DNA of 6,075 bases from Calditrichota bacterium (GTDB lineage Bacteria > Calditrichota > Calditrichia > RBG-13-44-9). The first letter of the stretch is position 1; each line of letters opens with the position of its first letter. The DNA lies in assembly GCA_024276455.1 (NCBI GenBank), contig JAJRXE010000408.1, positions 1-6,075 on the forward strand, written 5' to 3'. Shown in pieces: positions 1 to 4,893 of the stretch. The position numbers were made by a program, and so were the translations under genes. The notes under the pieces are model-generated. The model had not been told where the DNA came from and searched no databases. It saw nothing but the letters and a program-made list of their open reading frames with translations.

Positions 1-1683
1 CTCCTTGTAGTACAGCAAACTGTCCTTGTCCACCGGTTCGTACAATTGACCCACGTGGGAGTAAATGCCCACCTGACGGAAGAGCGCCTCCATTCCGAAA
101 GTGCGGGCTTCGTCCGGCACAATGGGCACAATCAGTTTGCCAATCTCCTTGTCCCGCAGCAACTTGGCTAGCAAACGGACGAACACCATGGTGGTGGACA
201 CTTCCCGTCCCTCGGTGCCTTCCTGGAATTCCTGAAACACTTCCGGAGGAGGGGTGGGAAGCGGATCGGATTTGTCCCGCCGCGAGGGCATGTAACCACC
301 CAGCTGTTTGCGCCGTTCCTGCAGGTACTTCATCTCCGGACTGTCTTCCGGCGGTTTGTAGAAAGGAATTGTATCGATATCCTCATCGGAAATGGGAATG
401 CCAAAGCGGGTCCGGAATTCCCGCAGCTCCTGCTCGTTCATTTTTTTCTGCTGGTGGGTGATGTTTTTTCCTTCCCCGGCCTCGCCCATGCCGTAGCCTT
501 TCACAGTACGGGCCAGAATCACCGTGGGGGCGCCTTTGTGTTCCACGGCGGCTTTGTACGCGGCGTACACTTTTTCCGGATCGTGCCCGCCCAGACGCAG
601 TTTTTCCAGCTGTTCGTCGGACATGTTCTTGACCAGTTCCAGCAATTCCGGATATTTCCCGAAGAAATGCTTGCGAATGTAAGCGCCGCCTTTGACGATG
701 TAATTCTGGTACTCACCATCCACCACTTCGCCCATCCGTTTTACCAGCAGGCCGGTTTTGTCTTCGGCCAGCAAACGGTCCCAATCGCTGCCCCAGATCA
801 CCTTAATCACGTTCCAGCCGGCGCCGCGGAATACCGTCTCCAGCTCCTGAATGATTTTTCCGTTGCCCCGTACCGGGCCATCCAGGCGCTGCAGATTGCA
901 ATTAATTACGAAGATCAGATTGTCCAGCTTTTCGCGGGCGGCCAGCGCAATGGCGCCCAGGGCCTCCGGCTCGTCCGTTTCGCCGTCCCCCAAAAACGCC
1001 CACACTTTAGCATCGTCCCGGGGAATCAATCCCCGATCTTCTAGGTAGCGTTTAAACCGCGCCTGGTAAATGGCCTGAATCGGGCCCAGTCCCATGGACA
1101 CGGTGGCAAACTGCCAGAAGGTGGGAAACAACCAGGGGTGCGGATAGGAAGGCAGCCCTCCGCCGGGATGCACTTCGTGACGGAAGTTTTTCAGCTGTTC
1201 CACCGAAAGGCGTCCCTCCAGAAACGCCCGGGCGTAAATGCCCGGCGAGGCGTGCCCCTGAAAATACACCAGATCGCCGGTAAAGTTTTTTCCGGGCGCC
1301 CGGAAGAAATGGTTAAATCCCACTTCGTACAGGGTGGCCGCCGAGGCGTAAGTGGAAATGTGTCCGCCAATGCCATTCTCTTCCCGGTTGGCGCGCACCA
1401 CCATCGCCATGGCGTTCCAGCGAATAATGCTTTTAATGCGCCGCTCAATTTCCCGACTGCCCGGAAAGGGCGGTTGCTCTTCCACCGGAATGGTGTTCAC
1501 ATAAGGCGTATTGGCCGTAAAGGGCAATTTGACCCCGGCCGCATGAGAGCGCATTTGCAACTCCCGTAAAATCCGCCGCACTCGTTCGGGCCCCTCATGC
1601 TCAATGACGTAGTCCAGGGATTCCAACCACTCCTGAATTTCCAGTTCCTCTTCACTTTTATTTAAATTTTTCATATCGCTCAT
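1..1683 (-). CDS. aceE: Pyruvate dehydrogenase E1 component, homodimeric type (C-terminus missing)
   Basis: This is the thiamine-diphosphate E1 subunit of the cytoplasmic pyruvate dehydrogenase complex. It decarboxylates pyruvate and acetylates the lipoyl groups of E2. The 561 residues seen match the homodimeric AceE type closely. The thiamine-diphosphate motif starts with GDGETDEPEALGAI (about 232-244) and ends with NCNLQRLDGPVRGNGKI (about 261-277). Active-site histidines are recognisable in GGHISTYAS (His108), YFQGHASPG (His144) and GKNITHQQKKM (His410), and DEARTFGMEALFRQ (about 524-537) carries the conserved cofactor-activating Glu525. E. coli AceE has 887 residues, so about a third, including the C-terminal domain, lies left of the window. 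The ATG at 1683 is preceded by AGGA/GAGG about 10 bases upstream; the in-frame ATG at 1674 has no ribosome site. No frameshift or stop was found. It lies downstream of lpdA on the same strand. Confidence 0.97.
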   Translation of the reverse strand, partial: MSDMKNLNKSEEELEIQEWLESLDYVIEHEGPERVRRILRELQMRSHAAGVKLPFTANTPYVNTIPVEEQPPFPGSREIERRIKSIIRWNAMAMVVRANREENGIGGHISTYASAATLYEVGFNHFFRAPGKNFTGDLVYFQGHASPGIYARAFLEGRLSVEQLKNFRHEVHPGGGLPSYPHPWLFPTFWQFATVSMGLGPIQAIYQARFKRYLEDRGLIPRDDAKVWAFLGDGETDEPEALGAIALAAREKLDNLIFVINCNLQRLDGPVRGNGKIIQELETVFRGAGWNVIKVIWGSDWDRLLAEDKTGLLVKRMGEVVDGEYQNYIVKGGAYIRKHFFGKYPELLELVKNMSDEQLEKLRLGGHDPEKVYAAYKAAVEHKGAPTVILARTVKGYGMGEAGEGKNITHQQKKMNEQELREFRTRFGIPISDEDIDTIPFYKPPEDSPEMKYLQERRKQLGGYMPSRRDKSDPLPTPPPEVFQEFQEGTEGREVSTTMVFVRLLAKLLRDKEIGKLIVPIVPDEARTFGMEALFRQVGIYSHVGQLYEPVDKDSLLYYKE

Positions 1684-1693
1684 TTTGCTACAT

Positions 1694-1698
1694 TCCTC
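1694..1698 (-). promoter_or_regulatory. Ribosome binding site of aceE
   Basis: On the minus strand GAGGA stands about 10 bases before the ATG at 1683. This spacing is slightly long, but it supports that ATG over the one three codons further in, which has no purine-rich sequence at a suitable distance. Confidence 0.55.
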
Positions 1699-1701
1699 TT
1701 T

Positions 1702-1730
1702 TTATTACCTCTGTTCAAAATCACTTTCAA
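1702..1730 (-). promoter_or_regulatory. Weak candidate promoter for aceE
   Basis: On the minus strand TTGAAA (1730-1725) is a fair -35 element. Seventeen bases later comes TAATAA (1707-1702), a poor match to a -10 element. Transcription would start close to the ribosome site and give a leader of only about 12-15 bases. The call rests on spacing and A+T richness alone; aceE may equally be read through from lpdA. Confidence 0.2.
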
Positions 1731-1883
1731 TATTCGATGATTAGCAGACCGCCGGGTTACGCCGGGAGGATTATTCTCCGCCAGATTAGTCCGTTTCTGA
1801 TCTTCCTGTCTGAATAAAGCGTTTCACTCTGCAGACCAGTTCGATTTTGCCCGGAGAAAAAGAAGAAAACAAGAATGGCTCTG

Positions 1884-1943
1884 GCGGCAGGTTCCGCTAC
1901 CTGTCAATCCGCGTTCGCGCTTGCTTTAGAAACCGCCTGCCGC
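1884..1943 (-). repeat. Inverted repeat with an alternative inner hairpin in the lpdA-aceE gap
   Basis: The 8-base arms GCGGCAGG (1884-1891) and CCTGCCGC (1936-1943) are perfect reverse complements separated by 44 bases. The arm at 1884-1891 shares bases with a second, local inverted repeat, CAGGT (1888-1892) and ACCTG (1899-1903), with a 6-base loop. In RNA read towards aceE the two pairings exclude each other. A T-rich stretch (TTCTTGTTTTCTTCTTTTT) follows about 8 bases after the repeat on the minus strand. The repeats are visible directly; any role in termination or attenuation is inference. Confidence 0.45.
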
Positions 1944-1955
1944 TTCCCGGCGAGA

Positions 1956-1970
1956 GGGAGCAGGGCTCCC
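1956..1970 (-). terminator. Possible hairpin downstream of lpdA
   Basis: GGGAGC (1956-1961) and GCTCCC (1965-1970) form a perfect 6-base-pair stem with a 3-base loop, starting 14 bases after the lpdA stop codon. On the minus strand it is followed by TCTCGCC, not a T run, so it is not a standard intrinsic terminator. It could stabilise the lpdA 3' end or be chance in G+C-rich DNA. Confidence 0.25.
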
Positions 1971-1983
1971 CCCCCGCCCGACT

Positions 1984-3384
1984 CTAAATATGGATGGCTT
2001 CGCCTACTGCGTCGCCGGCCGCTTCCATAATCGCCTCGCTCAGAGTCGGGTGAGCGTGCATGGTGTGCTGCAACTCGAAATTGGTGGTTTCCAGCGCTTT
2101 GGCCATGCCCAGCTCGGCAATCAGTTCGGTAGCTTCCGGTCCGATGATGTGAGCTCCTAACAGCTCGCCGTATTTAGCATCGAAAATCAGTTTCACCAGG
2201 CCGTCCACTTCGCCAATGGCGCGCGCTTTTCCGCTTGCCCGGAAAGGAAATCGCCCCACTTTGATTTCGTGCCCGGCTTCCTTCGCCTGGGCTTCCGTCA
2301 TTCCCACGCTGGCCACCTGCGGCTGGCAGTAGGTGCATCCCGGTACGTTCTGGTAATCCACCGGATGAGGATTGGCACCGCGCAGGTGATCCACCGCGGT
2401 AATTCCCTCGTGGGAAGCCACATGAGCCAGCAGGGGCGCTCCGATGACGTCCCCAATAGCGTAAATATGGGGCACCGCCGTCTGGTAAAATTCATTCACA
2501 TGAATAAAACTCTTCTCCACCTGAATGCCCAGCGCTTCCAAGCCCAGATTTTCCACATTCCCCTGAATGCCAATCGCCACCAAAGCAACCTCGCCTTCCA
2601 GCGCTTGCTCTTTGCCCTTTGAGGTTACCTGAACTTTCACCCCGTTTTTGGTTTTAGTAAGCTTTTCCACCCGGCTGTTGGTGTACAATTTGATTCCCTG
2701 CTTCTTAAATGCACGTTCCAATTGGGTGGAAATTTCCTCATCTTCCAGCGGCAGAATGTGGGGCAACATTTCCACCAGGTGAACCTCGGCTCCAAAGGTA
2801 TTGTAGAAATAAGCAAACTCCACCCCAATGGCGCCGGCGCCGATAATAATCATTTTTTTCGGGGGCTGTTGCAACAGAAGCGCCTCCTTACTGGAGATAA
2901 TTTTCTTGCCGTCGAAATCCACTCCCGGAAGTGGCCGGGGACGTCCGCCAGTGGCAATGATAAGGAACTGGGCACTAATCTTCTTTTGCTCCTCGCCCTC
3001 GGCATCCAGCACCGCAACGGTATGGGCGTCCAGCAGCTTGCCGGTTCCGGCAAGGTGCTCGATTTTGTTCTTCTTGAACAAATAATCCACCCCTTTGGAA
3101 TTCATCTCCGCCACCTTGCGGCTGCGGGAAATAATCGCCGGGAAGTCAAAGGAAAAATCCTTCACCTCGAAACCGAACTCCTTGCCCCGCTTAAAATAAT
3201 GCATCACCTCGGCGCTTTTCAGCAGCGCTTTGGTGGGAATGCACCCCCAGTTCAAGCAAATGCCACCCAGGGCATCGCGTTCCACTACGGCTGTTTTCAG
3301 ACCTTTTTGGGCCGCCCGAATGGCCGCCACGTAACCTCCCGGTCCTCCGCCAATAATCACCAGATCAAAATCATACGTGCTCAT
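1984..3384 (-). CDS. lpdA: Dihydrolipoamide dehydrogenase (E3)
   Basis: This FAD enzyme reoxidises the dihydrolipoyl groups of E2 with NAD+, in the pyruvate dehydrogenase complex and often in the 2-oxoglutarate and glycine-cleavage complexes. From the ATG at 3384 it has 466 residues, the usual family size. It shows the FAD-binding GGGPGG (12-17), the redox pair in GICLNWGCIPTKALL (Cys43 and Cys48), the NAD-binding GAGAIGVEF (182-190), the second FAD motif YAIGD (308-312) and the C-terminal HAHPTLSEA, giving His445 and Glu450 as the catalytic base pair. GCTYCQPQVASVG adds a CxxC at Cys350/Cys353. The ATG has GGAAGG 5 bases upstream. An in-frame GTG at 3423 would add 13 residues, share one base with the previous stop (TAGTG) and has GGAAG 4 bases upstream, so it is a real alternative. 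The ATG is preferred because family members start just before the FAD motif. Confidence 0.97.
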   Translation of the reverse strand: MSTYDFDLVIIGGGPGGYVAAIRAAQKGLKTAVVERDALGGICLNWGCIPTKALLKSAEVMHYFKRGKEFGFEVKDFSFDFPAIISRSRKVAEMNSKGVDYLFKKNKIEHLAGTGKLLDAHTVAVLDAEGEEQKKISAQFLIIATGGRPRPLPGVDFDGKKIISSKEALLLQQPPKKMIIIGAGAIGVEFAYFYNTFGAEVHLVEMLPHILPLEDEEISTQLERAFKKQGIKLYTNSRVEKLTKTKNGVKVQVTSKGKEQALEGEVALVAIGIQGNVENLGLEALGIQVEKSFIHVNEFYQTAVPHIYAIGDVIGAPLLAHVASHEGITAVDHLRGANPHPVDYQNVPGCTYCQPQVASVGMTEAQAKEAGHEIKVGRFPFRASGKARAIGEVDGLVKLIFDAKYGELLGAHIIGPEATELIAELGMAKALETTNFELQHTMHAHPTLSEAIMEAAGDAVGEAIHI

Positions 3385-3388
3385 TTTA

Positions 3389-3395
3389 TCCTTCC
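3389..3395 (-). promoter_or_regulatory. Ribosome binding site deciding the lpdA start
   Basis: GGAAGGA on the minus strand lies 4-5 bases before the ATG at 3384. It is slightly stronger than the GGAAG (3432-3428) before the in-frame GTG at 3423, and it supports the shorter 466-residue form. Confidence 0.6.
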
Positions 3396-3422
3396 AATCT
3401 TTTAAATTAACCTGTTTATTCA

Positions 3423-3818
3423 CTAGTCTTCCAGCGGACGCCGCCCGACAAAACCGTCCTCCAGAGCATGCCAGTACAAAATGTCGGGTTCACCGAAGCG
3501 AAAACACCAGAACACTTCCTCGCCACTCCGTCGCAACGCCGGGAAATCCAGAATACCGTTCTCGGCACTCTTTACCAGAATCCCCCGCTCCTGCAAACGT
3601 TTTAATATTTCCAGCAAACGCTTCATCTCCAGGGGCGTTTCCCGATCGCCATTGGGGCCCAACCCGCCGAAGTAGCGCTGCTGATAAATATCGTATCCGG
3701 ATGCCAACAAAACGTTGGCCAGTTCCATCATCTCGGCAATCTCCGCACGATATTCCCGGACCACCTGGCTGGCCTCTTCCCGGGTAAAGTGCTTCGAAAA
3801 GCGATATTCTATGGTCAT
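3423..3818 (-). CDS. DUF2203 family protein of unknown function
   Basis: A small cytoplasmic protein of 131 residues with no signal peptide or membrane segment. It resembles the DUF2203 family in having an N-terminal FTREEASQVV helix (about 11-20), a long charged helical stretch (about 20-80), NGILDFPALRRSGEEV (about 87-102) and the family-like end CFRFGEPDILYWHALEDGFV followed by GRRPL (about 105-129). No catalytic motif is apparent and no function can be given. The ATG overlaps the stop of the upstream gene by four bases (ATGA), and there is no strong ribosome site, so translation is probably coupled to that gene. lpdA starts 38 bases after its stop, or one base within it if the GTG start is used. 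Family assignment is by remembered pattern, not by a profile search. Confidence 0.85.
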   Translation of the reverse strand: MTIEYRFSKHFTREEASQVVREYRAEIAEMMELANVLLASGYDIYQQRYFGGLGPNGDRETPLEMKRLLEILKRLQERGILVKSAENGILDFPALRRSGEEVFWCFRFGEPDILYWHALEDGFVGRRPLED

Positions 3819-4669
3819 TGATAATTGCTTTCAATCAGCCCGATTAACTGTTCCGCCTCGGCGGTTTTTTCCTGGTCTTCCCGGTAGGATGAAAACACCA
3901 GGCGAATATTCCGGAGCATTCGCAGCACAATTTGCCAGTCCGGGCAACCGCGCAAAATTAAGTAGGGATTCTCCACCTTGGCCTTTTTCAAATAAGCCAG
4001 ACACTCCTGCCGGGTGTAAATTTTCCCCTCGTGAAACGGGTCAAAGAAAATTTCGTCCGTGCCGTTATCGAATTTGAGAATGAAATGGGCCGGCATGGGT
4101 ACTCCGATCACCGGAAAACGCAACCGGCGGGCAATCAGAATGAACAGCACCGAGAGGGAGATGGGAATGCCCTTGCGGGTTTCCAGCACCCGGTCGATGA
4201 AACTGTTTTCCGGATTGTAGTAATCCTCCCGGTTACCGCGAAACCCAAATTTATTGAACAAATAATAGCTGATATGGTCGATAAATGCCAGAGGATGCCC
4301 GGATTGCGGCATGTGCTCTCCAATTTGCTTGGCCATCTCGTCCAGAATAGCCTGGAAGTAGGGAATGTCCACCCGGGGATTATTCCAGAAAGCGAGCACC
4401 CAAACCGCCTTTTCCAGGTCGATGTCCTCCAGACCGGTGCGGGTGAGCTCCTGTAAGGCCGTTTGCACCAGCTGGAAACGCATCCGTTCCAGGAATGGGT
4501 AAAACGAATTCCCCTTTTGCACTCCGCTCTGTTCCTCGATAACCGAGCGGTGCAAAATCAGATTCAGACTGTTCTCCAGCAGGGTCCCCTCAACAATATG
4601 CTGAATCTCGGGATTTTCGTCGTCCAAAAGTTTTAATATATGTACAATCTGGTCAACCGGACCGTTCAC
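3815..4669 (-). CDS. SirB1-like transglutaminase-fold protein
   Basis: This 284-residue protein appears cytoplasmic, with no signal peptide or clear membrane helix. The centre carries the SirB1/YchA-type transglutaminase-like core: ENSFIDRVLETRKGIPISLS (about 154-173), a hydrophobic helix to about 180, VIGVPMPAHFILKF (about 187-200) and EIFFDPFHEG (about 206-215). His195 and Asp210 correspond to the His and Asp of a transglutaminase triad. The position expected for the nucleophilic Cys lies in GIPISL, so no Cys is present there and enzyme activity is doubtful. About 75 extra N-terminal residues include LLDDENPEIQHIVEGTLLEN (about 14-33), which looks like a HEAT-type helix pair. The C-terminus (about 240-284) is helical. 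The start is a GTG with GAGG 5 bases upstream. It is first in the probable operon with the DUF2203 gene and lpdA. Its function is unknown. Confidence 0.87.
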   Translation of the reverse strand: MNGPVDQIVHILKLLDDENPEIQHIVEGTLLENSLNLILHRSVIEEQSGVQKGNSFYPFLERMRFQLVQTALQELTRTGLEDIDLEKAVWVLAFWNNPRVDIPYFQAILDEMAKQIGEHMPQSGHPLAFIDHISYYLFNKFGFRGNREDYYNPENSFIDRVLETRKGIPISLSVLFILIARRLRFPVIGVPMPAHFILKFDNGTDEIFFDPFHEGKIYTRQECLAYLKKAKVENPYLILRGCPDWQIVLRMLRNIRLVFSSYREDQEKTAEAEQLIGLIESNYQ

Positions 4670-4672
4670 TCT

Positions 4673-4678
4673 CCCCTC
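4673..4678 (-). promoter_or_regulatory. Ribosome binding site before a GTG start
   Basis: GAGGGG on the minus strand ends 3 bases before the GTG at 4669; its GAGG core has a 5-base spacer. It supports the GTG as the true start, with no ATG competing nearby. Confidence 0.6.
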
Positions 4679-4695
4679 TGTTTTCTTAGCTCACT

Positions 4696-4724
4696 AATTT
4701 AATACTAAAAAGTACATTTACCAA
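4696..4724 (-). promoter_or_regulatory. Candidate promoter of the SirB1-DUF2203-lpdA operon
   Basis: On the minus strand TTGGTA (4724-4719) and TAAATT (4701-4696) are 17 bases apart, and each matches four of six sigma-70 consensus bases. A+T-rich DNA upstream could act as an UP element. The predicted start would be near 4689, leaving a leader of about 20 bases that includes the ribosome site. TTGACG at 4747-4742 is a better -35 hexamer but has no -10 at a fitting distance. Confidence 0.35.
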
Positions 4725-4838
4725 AAATTAATTTAAGATTACGTCAATTCAAGGGGTTAGCTCGTTTAAAGAGAGGAATACGTTTTATCAAATCAATGGC
4801 CGGCTGGAATCCGGCTCCGGTTTTCCCCTGCGATTTTC

Positions 4839-4867
4839 TTGCTCAGCGGGTAAAATTTTACTATTTT
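4839..4867 (+). promoter_or_regulatory. Candidate promoter of the solute-binding protein gene
   Basis: TTGCTC (4839-4844) and TATTTT (4862-4867) are exactly 17 bases apart. The -10 matches four of six consensus bases, the -35 only three. Transcription would start near 4874, about 20 bases before the TTG start codon. A 12-base palindrome fills most of the spacer. Confidence 0.35.
4850..4861. promoter_or_regulatory. 12-base palindrome, possible operator
   Basis: GTAAAATTTTAC is a perfect palindrome lying in the spacer of the candidate promoter and ending next to its -10 element. A dimeric repressor bound there would block transcription of the solute-binding protein gene. No regulator gene lies in the window, and A+T-rich palindromes of this size can occur by chance. 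Confidence 0.3.
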
Positions 4868-4880
4868 CAATGCCGGAAAC

Positions 4881-4887
4881 AGGGTGG
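4881..4887 (+). promoter_or_regulatory. Ribosome binding site before a TTG start
   Basis: AGGGTGG lies 6 bases before TTG at 4894. An in-frame TAA stands at 4888-4890, so the protein cannot start further upstream. The next in-frame ATG or GTG falls inside the membrane segment, which makes TTG the only sensible start. Confidence 0.65.
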
Positions 4888-4893
4888 TAAAAA

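Larger units (their letters stand above)
1684..1983. other. Intergenic region between lpdA and aceE (300 bases)
   Basis: No credible gene was seen on either strand. The aceE-proximal part is A+T-rich and holds the ribosome site and a weak promoter candidate. A 7-base direct repeat, CGCCGGG, occurs at 1750-1756 and 1760-1766, ten bases apart. The lpdA-proximal part (about 1880-1980) is G+C-rich with several inverted repeats and a run of eight C at 1968-1975. No classic stem followed directly by a T run was found, so it is unclear whether lpdA transcripts end here or continue into aceE. Confidence 0.7.
4670..4893. other. Divergent intergenic region
   Basis: These 224 bases separate the leftward SirB1-DUF2203-lpdA operon from the rightward solute-binding protein gene. 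The left half is very A+T-rich and holds a promoter candidate for the leftward operon. The right half holds a promoter candidate for the rightward gene with a 12-base palindrome in it. Between them are a short inverted repeat, GCCGG-N7-CCGGC (4799-4815), and a CCGGCT direct repeat with 11-base period (4800-4805 and 4811-4816). No RNA gene or ORF with a ribosome site was recognised. Confidence 0.75.

Noticed and set aside
454..1044. Plus-strand open frame of 196 codons
   Set aside because: It lies wholly antisense to aceE, whose minus-strand frame has clear E1 motifs. Its translation resembles no known family and no ribosome site was seen.
1750..1766. CGCCGGG direct repeat with 10-base period upstream of aceE
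   Set aside because: It has two short G+C-rich copies only and no clear relation to a promoter element. It is noted in the gap description but not promoted to a finding.
1737..1817. A 26-codon plus-strand frame in the lpdA-aceE gap
   Set aside because: It has no ribosome site, is very short and has arginine- and proline-rich content typical of chance translation.
1684..1983. Possible small RNA or riboswitch
   Set aside because: No known riboswitch core was recognised. Only the inverted repeats support structure, and those are reported on their own.
2722..3405. Plus-strand open frame of 227 codons
   Set aside because: It is antisense to lpdA, which has every expected motif. The open frame is a by-product of codon use on the other strand.
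4031..4456. Plus-strand open frame of 141 codons
   Set aside because: It is a mirror frame of the SirB1-like gene with no recognisable domain.
4703..4714. TACT-AAAA-AGTA inverted repeat near the leftward promoter
   Set aside because: Four-base arms in A+T-rich DNA are expected by chance.
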